A stretch of DNA of 64,000 nucleotides from positions 496,001 to 560,000 of the forward strand of contig CAVXKY010000004.1 in the NCBI GenBank assembly GCA_963762425.1, read 5' to 3'. Source of the DNA: REEB95 sp963762425. GTDB taxonomy: Bacteria > Pseudomonadota > Alphaproteobacteria > ATCC43930 > CGMCC-115725. Shown here piece by piece: positions 9,161-17,969 of the stretch. The notes beneath the pieces are model-generated. The model was given only the letters and a program-made list of their open reading frames with translations. It ran no database searches and had not been told where the DNA came from. The translations under genes and the position numbers were made by a program. Within the stretch, counting starts at the first letter, position 1, and the number at the start of each line of letters is the position of its first letter.

Positions 9161-10478
9161 TTAGGTGCTTTCCGGCGCGGATTTGCGCATGCGCCGGAGC
9201 ATTCTCCAGGTCTCCAGGCTCGATTTCAGGATCGTCAGGCTGGTGATGTAATACGCGATCTTGAAGCCCAGCAGCTTGATGCGAATGGGGAGGGGACGGA
9301 AAACATCGCCGGCGAGGACCGAAAGCACGGCTTCCTCGATGCGGAAGACGTTGCGCTTGACCATCAGCAGATGGCGCATCGCCGGCGTCGGAGCGCGCTG
9401 GATATACCAGGAATAAATATCGATCGCGCGGCGGATTTCGGCCTCAAAGCTCTTATATGCCAGCTCCTTCTTGGCCGGTTCGTGCAGGCAGGTGCTGACC
9501 ACGTCGGCGCCCAGGAAAGCGCTGTTCATGGCGAGATAGACCCCGGTCGAGAACAGCGGGTCGACGAAGGCGAAGGCGTCGCCCAGCATGATGTAATTAT
9601 CGCCGGTCATGCAGGCGCATTTATAGGAATAATTGCCGGTGGCGGTCACGGGTGAGACCATCTTGGCGTCCTTGAGCCGCTCGACGAGATCGGGCGCGAG
9701 CGCGATCGTATCCATGAAGAACTTGGTCATATCGCTTTTACGCGCCTTGAAATATTGCGGGCTCGCCACGGCGCCGATGCTGGTCGCGCCGTCGGCCAAG
9801 GGAATGAACCAGATCCAGCCCCGATCGAACCAGAAAACGGTGATGTTGCCTTCCTCTTTTCCGGAGAGGCGCTTGGCGCCGGTGAAATGGGCGAACATCG
9901 CCGCGCTGGCATGCCTGGGGTTGCGCTGTTTGAAGCCGAAGCGGTTCGCCAGCAGGGTGTCCCGGCCGGTGGCGTCGACCAGGAATTTCGCGCGCCAGCG
10001 GCGGCTTTCGCCCTGGCTGGTCTGGCCCTTGACGCGCACGCCTTGCTGGGGCCCCAGGAAACTCCACGTCGGAAACGCGGCATTCCTCGACGACGGTGGC
10101 GCCCTTGGAAGCCGCGTTTTTCAGCAGGATGTGGTCGAATTCGGAGCGGCGCACCTGATAGGCATAGGGAAAGTTCTTGTCCCAGGCATTGGCGAATTCG
10201 AATTTGACGGATTTCTTCTTATGCGTGGGCGAGACGAATTCAGCGCCGTATTTGACGATGCCGATCCGTTTCACTTCGTCGGCGACGCCGAGCTTCTCGA
10301 TCAAGGGGAGGTTGAGCGGCAGCAGCGATTCGCCGATGTGAAACCGCGGATGCTTGTCCTTTTCCACCAGCACGACGCGTTCGCCGCGCTGGGCCAGCAG
10401 AGCCGCCACCGTCGATCCGGCGGGGCCGCCGCCGACCACCAGGACATCACATTCCGTTTCGGCCAGGGTTTCGGACAT
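9161..10478 (-). pseudogene. Flavin-dependent halogenase/FAD oxidoreductase, disrupted by one extra base
   Basis: The N-terminal part (from 10478) has the FAD-binding GGGPAGS (16-22) and HPRFHIGESLLP. The C-terminal part, in another frame, carries VDATGRDTLL and GWIWFIPL, which fits the WxWxIP halogenase signature (about residue 221), plus the GDAFAFVDPLFSTGV FAD motif. The two halves join if one base is removed near 10055-10062: the frame should pass from DVEF to LGPQQGVRVKG. Total length is 1318 bases, a multiple of three plus one, so the restored protein would be 438 aa. Xanthomonadin clusters carry a related halogenase, so bromination or chlorination of the aryl ring is the natural guess. 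Hydroxylation by a related monooxygenase is the alternative. A sequencing insertion cannot be excluded. Confidence 0.72.
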
Positions 10479-10575
10479 TCAAACCTCGGATGTTGCAAAC
10501 CGCGCGAAACTTACCACGTCCCGGCCTCCATAGATGGCTTCAAGCGCCGTCGCCGTACATGTTAGACTGCCGGCA

Positions 10576-11967
10576 ATGGCCGACACGAAAGCAAAGCACG
10601 GCGGCTTATCGGCAAAGGCGCGGGCGTTCTTTTTCCTGGCCGCCTTCCCTTGCTCTTTTGCGGCCGTTCCCGCCGCTCTTGCCGGCGAGGCCGGGCTTTA
10701 TTCCTCACTCTACCCCTATTATGCCGAAGTTTGCGCGGTCTCTCAAATCCTCAAAAAACCCGGTTTCGGGGCCGACATCCGCGGCGAACCCGGCGGCCAT
10801 GCCGTGCTCTATTTGAACGGCGTGTGCCGGAAAAAAGACGCCCATTATCCGGTGCTGGAGATGTGCGACCCCGCCACGCCGCCCGACCAGCAGGGCGTCG
10901 GCATCAGCGTCAATTCGCATTTCAAGAACGCGAACTGGGCCGCAATTCCCGGCCGCGATTTCCTCTTCGGCGGCGGCCTGGCCGCCAATGCGCGCGTCAC
11001 GCGCGAGGCCTATCGCCAGACCCAGGCCCGGGCCAAGGCCATGGGTATTTACGACGGCGTGGAATTCCACGACGAGGTCTTCGACGACATGCCGCCCGGC
11101 TGGTCGCGGGCCGACTACAAATACGAGGTCTCGATCGGGACCGATTATGCGATCAATTTCGCCCGCGACCGCTATTGCGCGCGCGTCCCCTTGGACCGCG
11201 AAAAAATGACGGCGGTCGTCGATTACCTGAACGGCCTGAACGACATCTACAAGAGCGGCAAGACCGAATACGTGTGGAGCGTGGTGCAGGACAACTGTTC
11301 CCACATAACGCATAACGCGCTCGCCGCCGCCGGGGTATGGGACAGCGATCCGACCGGACGGTTTATCGCCTTCGCCGCCTTCGATTTCCCGGTGCCGAAA
11401 AACGAATTCATCAATCAGCTCGAGCGCACCAACGATCTGCCGCTCGACGATCCGCTCAAGCTCTATGCCGATCCGATGACGCGGCAATCGCTGATGCGCG
11501 AGGACTGGCTTCCCACCGAGCCGGGCGCGCTCGCGGAAATCGTGCGCGCCAGGCCGAACAACGACGTCTACGATACCGATGTCGAGCTGATCTTCTACGA
11601 TTGGCCGGTTATCGAGCCTTATCATCGGCGGTTTGATGCGATCGCGGCCGATCCGCGCTATTTCGACCTTCGCGCCAATCTGGCTTATTTCGCAAAGCTT
11701 TATGAAAGCATTCTGGCCGATAAAAAGCCGCTCGCCTGGTATCTGAAACAAGCCGGCGAGCGCGGTCCCGGCAAACAGCCTTCCTTGCTGGCATCGACGG
11801 CTTCACGCCGCGAATTCTCCGCTTTCTATGCCCGCTACTACCGCTATCTGGCCCAGGAGAGCGCGCGGGTAAATTCCGAACTTGCCGCTTTGCCGCCGGT
11901 CCCCGCCGCCGGCAATTCCGCGACCGGCGAAGTCAGCGCGAGCGACGCGCGGCGGATGCGGCAGTAG
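10576..11967 (+). CDS. Secreted protein with a probable permuted papain-like (NlpC/P60-type) core, unknown function
   Basis: 463 residues from ATG 10576; an earlier ATG at 10534 would put extra residues before the signal sequence. The signal peptide is clear (AFFFLAAFPCSFAAVPAALA, cleavage near 36). The mature protein contains GGHAVLYLNG (His75) and later VVQDNCSHITHNAL (Cys241). This His-before-Cys order is the one used by permuted papain-like hydrolases and DUF4105-type proteins, so a Cys/His dyad is plausible. No family is recognised with certainty. It is divergent from the halogenase-type gene, with about 100 bases between them, and may or may not belong to the pigment cluster. Confidence 0.7.
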   Translation: MADTKAKHGGLSAKARAFFFLAAFPCSFAAVPAALAGEAGLYSSLYPYYAEVCAVSQILKKPGFGADIRGEPGGHAVLYLNGVCRKKDAHYPVLEMCDPATPPDQQGVGISVNSHFKNANWAAIPGRDFLFGGGLAANARVTREAYRQTQARAKAMGIYDGVEFHDEVFDDMPPGWSRADYKYEVSIGTDYAINFARDRYCARVPLDREKMTAVVDYLNGLNDIYKSGKTEYVWSVVQDNCSHITHNALAAAGVWDSDPTGRFIAFAAFDFPVPKNEFINQLERTNDLPLDDPLKLYADPMTRQSLMREDWLPTEPGALAEIVRARPNNDVYDTDVELIFYDWPVIEPYHRRFDAIAADPRYFDLRANLAYFAKLYESILADKKPLAWYLKQAGERGPGKQPSLLASTASRREFSAFYARYYRYLAQESARVNSELAALPPVPAAGNSATGEVSASDARRMRQ

Positions 11968-12140
11968 ATCGTAAAAAAGTCGGGCCGTGGATCGGTTCGC
12001 GGCCACGGCAACCGGAGTCCTTGGTCTCTTGTCTGGCGGGCGTTTCCGAACCGTCTTGTCCGTTTGGCCGGATTTGGTGCATTATTTCAGCATTCGCAGG
12101 TTGCGTTCGATAAAATAAAAATGCGAGCCAGGGAGGTATC

Positions 12141-13325
12141 ATGACCAACAAGATCATCGGGCGGTTTGCGCCCGTTCTGTCATTATGCGCGCTGGCCGTC
12201 CTCGCGGTACCGGCGCGCGCCGCCGAACCCTATGAAATCCAAGTCCTTCTGCCTTTGACCGGCGGCGCGGCCTTTCTCGGCCAAGGCGAGCAGATCACGC
12301 TCGGCATCGTGGAAAAAGTCGTCAATAGTTCGGGCGGCATCCACGGCCGTCCGGTTCATTTCGACATTCACGACGACCAGACTTCGCCCCAACTGGGCGT
12401 GCAGCTCGCCAATGAGATACTGGCGAAAAAGCCCACCGTGATGATGGGATCGTCCTTGGTCGCGATCTGCCGCGCGATCGAGCCGCTGATGAGCAATGGC
12501 CCGGTCGATTATTGCTTTTCGCCCGGCGTCCATCCTGAGTCCGGGAGCTATGTCTTCACCGCCAGCGTGTCGACGCTCGATCTCGCCACGTCCCTGATCC
12601 GTTATTACCGCCTGAAGGGTTGGACCAAGATCGGTCTCATCTTCAGCACCGATGCCACCGGCCAGGACGCGGAAAACGGCATCAAAGCGATTCTGGCCCA
12701 GCCCGAGAATAAAGACATGACCGTGACCGACACCGCGCATTTCAACACCACGGATCTCAGCGTCGCGGCGCAAATAGCCGAAATCAAGAATTCGGGCGCC
12801 CAGGCGATGATCGCCTGGAGCACCGGCTCGCCGATCGCCACCATCTTCCGCGGCATCCAGGAAGTCGGGCTCGATATTCCGGTCGGCACCACCGACGGCA
12901 ACATGACTTACGCGCAGATGAAGCAGTACAAGGACTTCCTGCCGAAGCAACTCTACATTCCCGCCGCGCAGTGGGTCGTGACCGATGACAAGCAGCTGCC
13001 GCCGGCGGTCGCGGAGAAGCACAAGGTCTTCTACAAATTCTTCCAGGATGCCGGCGTCAGGCCCGATATCCCCTCCGAGCTTTCTTGGGATAACTCGATG
13101 ATCATCGTCGATGCGCTCAGGAAGCTTGGGCCCAATGCCACGGCGCAACAAGTCCGCGACCACATCGCAAACCTGAAAGGTTTCGCCGGCGTCAACGGCA
13201 TCTACGACTTCACCAAGACGCCGCAACGCGGGCTTGATGTTTCGGATTCGGTCGTGACCCGCTGGTCGCCGCAGCTGGATACCTGGGAGGTCGTGAGTAA
13301 GCCGGCCGGGGTGCCGCTCAAGTGA
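12141..13325 (+). CDS. Branched-chain amino acid-type ABC transporter substrate-binding protein (Leu/Ile/Val-binding family)
   Basis: 394 residues; signal peptide with cleavage after VPARA (about 26) and a type I periplasmic-binding fold: VLLPLTGGAAFLGQGEQITLGI, then NSSGGIHGRPVHF..DDQTSP and GSSLVAICRAIEPLM. It should bind a small amino-acid-like or aromatic ligand in the periplasm. A good Shine-Dalgarno AGGGAGG lies about 5 bases before the ATG. No permease or ATPase gene is adjacent, so it is an orphan. A decayed paralogue of its central part lies at 53386-53875. The leader region 11968-12140 shows no recognised element. Confidence 0.88.
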   Translation: MTNKIIGRFAPVLSLCALAVLAVPARAAEPYEIQVLLPLTGGAAFLGQGEQITLGIVEKVVNSSGGIHGRPVHFDIHDDQTSPQLGVQLANEILAKKPTVMMGSSLVAICRAIEPLMSNGPVDYCFSPGVHPESGSYVFTASVSTLDLATSLIRYYRLKGWTKIGLIFSTDATGQDAENGIKAILAQPENKDMTVTDTAHFNTTDLSVAAQIAEIKNSGAQAMIAWSTGSPIATIFRGIQEVGLDIPVGTTDGNMTYAQMKQYKDFLPKQLYIPAAQWVVTDDKQLPPAVAEKHKVFYKFFQDAGVRPDIPSELSWDNSMIIVDALRKLGPNATAQQVRDHIANLKGFAGVNGIYDFTKTPQRGLDVSDSVVTRWSPQLDTWEVVSKPAGVPLK

Positions 13326-13332
13326 TATCCGC

Positions 13333-14130
13333 CTAGGCGGCGAGCCCGGCGCGCCGGTAGTCGAAGGCGATCGGTTCGATTTCGCCGCGGAAGATGGCGG
13401 CGATGCGCGCTTCGGAAAGGGGCAGGCTGAATTGCGCGTTGCGCATGCGGATGCGCTGCTGCATCTGCGCCGTCACCAGTTCGCCGAGCAATTTCCAGTC
13501 TGCATCGCTCAGGCCTTCGGTGACGATGTTGGCGATGCCGGCCAGCATGTGCCCGAATTCGTCTTCATAGACCAGCGCGCAAGCCTCGGCGATCTTGGCC
13601 TCGACGCCGCCCTTGCCCTTGAGCGCCATGCCCTCGCGGAACAGGCCGCAATAGCCGCCCTCGGTCAGCTTGCAGGCGCGCATGCCGATGCCGCCGTGCT
13701 GGTCCTGGTGACGGTAGCGCAATGCGGTGAGCGCGTCGTCCTCGGGCCAGGACTTGAGGATTTGCGGGTTGAGCCGCGACGATCCCGCCGGCCGCAATGC
13801 GTCGTATACGTCGGCGAAGGCGCAATAATGCGAGAACTCGGCCTTGAGACCCTCGACGATGTCGAGCATCTCGTGCCGGTCGAGCGTCAGGTCGATCTTG
13901 TCCGCATTGGCCACGACGTTTTTCGCGACGCCGATGAAGACGCCGCCGCGGTCGTATTTGCCGACGCCCGAGCCCCAGAATTCCTTGAAGCACTGCCGCG
14001 CCAGCCAGAGGAGATCGGTTTCACGATTGCGCTTGGGCGAGGTCCAGTAGGTGCGGACGACCTCGGACTCGCCCGCCCAATAAGGCGCGGCAACCGCGAT
14101 CAGCCTTTGAAGCCGAGCATCGACCGCCAT
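13333..14130 (-). CDS. Uncharacterised helical protein with two ExxH motifs (possible diiron protein)
   Basis: 265 residues, no signal peptide. I do not recognise the family. Two ExxH motifs stand about 93 residues apart, Glu98-His101 (EFSH) and Glu191-His194 (EFGH), each in a predicted long helix, as in ferritin-like or haem-oxygenase-like diiron proteins. Other acidic residues (Glu50, Glu166) could supply further ligands. A strong GGGAGGA ribosome-binding site precedes the ATG. It lies 7 bases after the convergent solute-binding protein and downstream of the AceE-like gene on the same strand (107-base gap containing a run of nine G at 14204-14212). Metal binding is inference. Confidence 0.65.
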   Translation of the reverse strand: MAVDARLQRLIAVAAPYWAGESEVVRTYWTSPKRNRETDLLWLARQCFKEFWGSGVGKYDRGGVFIGVAKNVVANADKIDLTLDRHEMLDIVEGLKAEFSHYCAFADVYDALRPAGSSRLNPQILKSWPEDDALTALRYRHQDQHGGIGMRACKLTEGGYCGLFREGMALKGKGGVEAKIAEACALVYEDEFGHMLAGIANIVTEGLSDADWKLLGELVTAQMQQRIRMRNAQFSLPLSEARIAAIFRGEIEPIAFDYRRAGLAA

Positions 14131-14237
14131 GATCGTCCTCCCGTTCTATCTTTTGTCGTTTGATCGCAGCGTAGGTTGGAATGGCCGATTTTTCAATCCG
14201 GCCGGGGGGGGGCGAGGCAGGACGAGGCCAAACATCG

Positions 14238-16580
14238 TCATCGTTCGGCGCCGATGGATCGGGCGGCGGCGGCAATGGCCTGGGCGTCGATGCCATAGGC
14301 GCGGTAGAGATCGGGGATGTCGCCCGATTGGCCGAACTGCGAAACCCCCAACGGCTTGAGGCGCTGTCCGCGTACCGTGCCGAGCCAGGCGAGGGTCAGC
14401 GGATGGCCGTCGAGCACCGAAACCAACGCCGCGTCGCGCGCGAGCTTCGCCAACAGTCCGGCGATGTGGGATTGCCGGCCGCGCGCCTGCCAATCGGCGT
14501 AGAGCCGGCTGGGCGAGGTCACGACCAGGAGCCCAATTCGCGGATTGCGCTCGCCCAGCCACGCCACCGCGTCGATCGCTTCGGGCAGAATTGCGCCCAT
14601 GGCGACGATCGCAAGATCGCCGCCGGGCGCGGGCTCGCGCAGCCAATAGCCGCCGGCGGCGATCCCATCCTTCAGCGCCGCATCCATCGTTCGTTGTGGT
14701 TGTTCAATGGGCCGCGTCGACAGGCGCAGATAGACCGAGCCGCCGGAATCATCCTGCATATGCGCGAAACCCCATTCCATCGCCGCCTGCAATTCGTCCA
14801 CATAAGCCGGCTCGAAATAGGCCAGGCCCGGTTGCCCCATGCCAATCAAGGGCTCGATCACCGATTGATGCGCGCCGCCTTCGGGCGCGAGCGAGATGCC
14901 GCTCGGCGTCGCCACCACCATGAAGCGCGCATCCTGGTAACAGGCGTAGTTGAGCGCATCGAGGCCGCGGGCGATGAACGGATCGTAGAGCGTGCCGACC
15001 GGCAAAAGCCTTGTGCCGAATATCGGCTCGGCCAATCCCAACGCCGCCAGCAGCAGGAACAGATTGTTCTCGGCGATGCCGAGTTCGATATGGCGTCCCG
15101 ACGGCCCCAAAACCCATTTCTGCGCCGAGGGCAGATGCCGCTCGCGGAACAAATCGGCCTTGGCCGCGCGCGCGAACACGCCGGCCTGGTTGACCCAGCC
15201 GCCGAGATTGGTCGACACCGTCACGTCGGGCGAGGATGTGACGACACGCCGCGCGAAGTCGCCGGAGGATCGGCCGATCTCGTTCATGATCTTGCCGAAG
15301 CCCTCCTGGGTCGACATCGCGGCCGAGGCGCGCAAGCTCACCGCCGGCATCGGCAGCGCCGGCAAACGTTCCGGGGACGCCGGACGTTCCGCGGCGATGG
15401 GCACATCGGCCAGGAAGGCGCGCAGTTCGTTGGGCGCGACGCCGAGACCGGCATCCGGGCTCCATTCCTCGCCGTCGGGAATTTTCTGCGCCGCCTTGAA
15501 GGCCGCCACCTGCGCCGGATTCATCAGCCCGGCGTGATTGTCCTTGTGGCCGGCCAAGGGCAGGTTCCAGCCCTTGATGGTGTAGGCCACGAAACAATGC
15601 GGGGTTTCGTCGTCCCCCGCGGCGTCGAAGGCCTCGACCAGCGACGCCATGTCATGACCGGCGAGATTGGTCATGAGCTTGTGAAGCGCCTCATCGTCAT
15701 GCGCGGCGAGCAAGGCGTCTATCCCCGGCGCCTTGCCGAGATCGGCTTGCAGCCGCGCGCGCCAGGCGGCTCCGCCCTGGAAGGTCAGCGCGGCATAAAG
15801 ATCGTTCGGGCAATCGTCGATCCAGCTGCGCAGCTTGCCGCCGCCGGGCCCGGCGAATGCCGATTCGAGCAGCTTGCCGTATTTGAGCATCACCACTTTC
15901 CAGCCCACGGTGGCGAAGAACTGCCGGATCTTCTGGAACAGAAGGTCATCGATCACGCCGTCGAGGCTCTGGCGATTGTAGTCGATCACCCACCAGAGAT
16001 TGCGCACGTCCTGCTTCGAGCCTTCGAGCAGCGCCTCGAACACGTTGCCCTCGTCGAGTTCGGCGTCGCCCATCACCGCGATCATGCGGCCGGGCGGCTG
16101 GCCGTCCGGCGCCAGCTTTTGCAGCCGCACATAATCCTGCACCAGTGCCGCGAACAGAGTCATGCCGACGCCGAGGCCGACCGAGCCGGTGGAGAAATCG
16201 ACCTCGGTTTTGTCCTTGGTGCGCGAGGGATAGGATTGCGCGCCGCCGAAGCCGCGGAAATTCTCGAGTGCCGTACGGCTTTGCCGCCCGAGCAGGTATT
16301 GGATGGCGTGGAAGACCGGCGCCGCATGCGGCTTGACCGCGATGCGGTCGGCGGGCCGCAAGCCGTGGAAATAGAGCGCGGTCAGCACCGTCACCGCCGA
16401 GGCGCAGCTCGCCTGATGCCCGCCCACCTTCAAGCCGTCGCGGTTTTCGCGGATGTGGTTGGCGTGATGGATCATCCAGGTCGAGAGCCACAGCACCTTG
16501 CGCTCCAGCGCGCGCAGCATCTCAAGGCGCGGGGCGCGTAACGGGGCGGATGGGGGCGGCTTTCTTTGCGGCAGGGCCAT
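14238..16580 (-). CDS. Homodimeric-type pyruvate/2-oxoacid dehydrogenase E1 (transketolase superfamily, AceE/MdeB-like)
   Basis: 780 residues with the full thiamine-diphosphate enzyme layout. The N-terminal domain has KVGGHQASCAS, HAAPVFHAI and the cofactor motif MGDAELDEGNVFEAL...DYNRQS (Gly171 to Asn202). A pyrimidine-binding domain follows (GIAENNLFLLLAALGL), then a C-terminal domain (LAIVAMGAILPEAI). It is somewhat shorter than AceE (about 890 aa). No E2 or E3 gene is adjacent. It is divergent from an Lrp/AsnC-type regulator with only about 96 bases between them, the arrangement described for mdeB/mdeR of the Pseudomonas putida methionine-degradation operon, where an E1 homologue acts on 2-oxobutyrate. 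A 2-oxoacid substrate other than pyruvate is therefore likely, but this is inference. Confidence 0.82.
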   Translation of the reverse strand: MALPQRKPPPSAPLRAPRLEMLRALERKVLWLSTWMIHHANHIRENRDGLKVGGHQASCASAVTVLTALYFHGLRPADRIAVKPHAAPVFHAIQYLLGRQSRTALENFRGFGGAQSYPSRTKDKTEVDFSTGSVGLGVGMTLFAALVQDYVRLQKLAPDGQPPGRMIAVMGDAELDEGNVFEALLEGSKQDVRNLWWVIDYNRQSLDGVIDDLLFQKIRQFFATVGWKVVMLKYGKLLESAFAGPGGGKLRSWIDDCPNDLYAALTFQGGAAWRARLQADLGKAPGIDALLAAHDDEALHKLMTNLAGHDMASLVEAFDAAGDDETPHCFVAYTIKGWNLPLAGHKDNHAGLMNPAQVAAFKAAQKIPDGEEWSPDAGLGVAPNELRAFLADVPIAAERPASPERLPALPMPAVSLRASAAMSTQEGFGKIMNEIGRSSGDFARRVVTSSPDVTVSTNLGGWVNQAGVFARAAKADLFRERHLPSAQKWVLGPSGRHIELGIAENNLFLLLAALGLAEPIFGTRLLPVGTLYDPFIARGLDALNYACYQDARFMVVATPSGISLAPEGGAHQSVIEPLIGMGQPGLAYFEPAYVDELQAAMEWGFAHMQDDSGGSVYLRLSTRPIEQPQRTMDAALKDGIAAGGYWLREPAPGGDLAIVAMGAILPEAIDAVAWLGERNPRIGLLVVTSPSRLYADWQARGRQSHIAGLLAKLARDAALVSVLDGHPLTLAWLGTVRGQRLKPLGVSQFGQSGDIPDLYRAYGIDAQAIAAAARSIGAER

Positions 16581-16676
16581 GGCTCAAGGGATAACCCGCA
16601 ACCAAGCGGCACATCATTGCGAAAATGCCAAGAATATGGTGAGATTTTGGATTATAATTGTGCAGGAGTATCTATC

Positions 16677-17162
16677 TTGAGCGAAAAATTGCGCCAAACC
16701 GCGCTCGACGCCATCGACCGCAAAATCCTGGCCTTGCTCCAGGAGGACGCGAGGCTGGCCAATGTCGAACTCGCCGACAAGGTGGGATTGAGCCCGTCGC
16801 CCTGTTTGCGGCGCGTGCGCGACCTGGAAGCGGCGGGAATCATCCGCCGCTATGTGACGCTGCTCGACCCGGCCGCGGTCGGGCTGCCGGTCAGCGTCTT
16901 CGTCAACGTCACGCTCGAACGCCAGGTGGAACAGGCGCTCGAACGCTTCGAGGCGGTGATCCTGAAACGGCCCGAAGTGATGGAATGCTATCTCATGACC
17001 GGCGACGCCGATTACCTGCTGCGCGTCGTCATCGCCGATCTCTCGGCCTATGAGCGGTTCCTGATCGAGCATTTGACGCGCGTGCCGGGCGTCGCCAGCA
17101 TCAAATCGAGCTTCGCCCTTAAACAAGTGAAGTATCGCACCGCGCTTCCGCTCGACATCTGA
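16677..17162 (+). CDS. Lrp/AsnC family transcriptional regulator
   Basis: 161 residues with the AsnC-type winged helix-turn-helix at the N terminus (LDAIDRKILALLQEDARLANVELADKVGLSPSP) and a C-terminal ligand-sensing domain with VMECYLMTGDADYLLRVV. The start is TTG 16677: AGGAG at 16664-16668 is ideally placed eight bases upstream, and the next conserved residues begin immediately. Members bind amino acids and act locally on the divergent gene. Here the partner is the AceE-like dehydrogenase at 16580, so control of 2-oxoacid or amino-acid catabolism is likely. The shared 96-base spacer is AT-richer than its surroundings, as expected for an Lrp-type operator. Confidence 0.9.
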   Translation: MSEKLRQTALDAIDRKILALLQEDARLANVELADKVGLSPSPCLRRVRDLEAAGIIRRYVTLLDPAAVGLPVSVFVNVTLERQVEQALERFEAVILKRPEVMECYLMTGDADYLLRVVIADLSAYERFLIEHLTRVPGVASIKSSFALKQVKYRTALPLDI

Positions 17163-17269
17163 TTCTCCGATCAATTCCAGCGCCGGCCGCTCTCGGAGTT
17201 TTTCACCGACGCCCCCAGGCGTGACTTGCCGGCCGCAAGAGGCTAAAGTCCGGGCCCTGGAGGAGAGCC

Positions 17270-17959
17270 ATGACGGGGTTTTACGACAAGAAGCCGGGTC
17301 AGCAGCCGGGACCCGAACATCCGCACGATCATCCCTTGCCCGAACACGACCATCCGCATCCGCATGGCCACGAGCATGGCCACACGCACGATCACGCGCA
17401 CGATAATTTCGGCCATGGCCACAATTCCGAGCGCGACGTGGTGTGGGAGCGCTGGCAGAAGAAACGCACCTTCGTGCGCGCGCTCGAAGGCACCTATAGC
17501 GACCTGGCCAAGGAGTTACTGGACCAGCCGCGGGTCTATTCCTCGAAGAACGTGCCGTGGAAAGGCGGCCCGCAGCTCTGGGGCAAGCACATCATCAGTC
17601 CGCAGGCTTCGCGGGTCACGCAGTCGATCGAGACGCATATTGAAGTCTATGCTCCGGGAGCCTACGGCCAGAAACACGGCCATCTCAACAGCGCGGTGTT
17701 CTATGTCCTGAAGGGCCGCGGCCACGACGTGCATGACGGCCGCCATATCGACTGGCGGGCGGGCGATTGCATGTTCGTCGAGAACGGCTGCGTCCACCAG
17801 CATTTCAACGACGATCCCGACAACGAAGCGATCCTGCTGGTGTTCAAGGCAAAACCGCTTTTCCTGTTCATGCATCTGCTCTATCAGAAGATCGTGTCCT
17901 TTCCGCCGGATACGCCGCCGGTGGGACACGAAGACTACGCGCCACCGACGCATCTCTAA
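17270..17959 (+). CDS. Cupin-domain protein with histidine-rich N-terminal tail
   Basis: 229 residues. Residues 17-51 contain fifteen histidines alternating with Asp, Pro and Gly, a typical soft-metal chelating tail. The rest is a single cupin: GQKHGHLNSAVFYVLKGRG as cupin motif 1 and DWRAGDCMFVENGCVHQHFN as motif 2, with His/Glu-type metal ligands. A strong ribosome-binding site (GGAGGAGAGCC) precedes the ATG. It is followed after 10 bases by a second cupin and then a HupE/UreJ permease, which suggests metal handling or a metal-dependent dioxygenase. The substrate is unknown. Confidence 0.8.
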   Translation: MTGFYDKKPGQQPGPEHPHDHPLPEHDHPHPHGHEHGHTHDHAHDNFGHGHNSERDVVWERWQKKRTFVRALEGTYSDLAKELLDQPRVYSSKNVPWKGGPQLWGKHIISPQASRVTQSIETHIEVYAPGAYGQKHGHLNSAVFYVLKGRGHDVHDGRHIDWRAGDCMFVENGCVHQHFNDDPDNEAILLVFKAKPLFLFMHLLYQKIVSFPPDTPPVGHEDYAPPTHL

Positions 17960-17969
17960 GGGGCATCCG

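Noticed and set aside
14204..14212. Run of nine G upstream of the ExxH protein gene as a phase-variation tract
   Set aside because: It lies in a spacer about 75 bases before the start and outside any recognisable promoter box; a single homopolymer is weak evidence.
14181..16541. 786-codon forward frame opposite the AceE-like gene
   Set aside because: Antisense shadow of a well-conserved thiamine-diphosphate enzyme; composition is low-complexity and no domain is visible.
16653..16658. Perfect TATAAT as -10 box for the Lrp/AsnC-type gene
   Set aside because: A start site six or seven bases downstream would fall inside the ribosome-binding site at 16664-16668, and no -35 box lies at the right distance.
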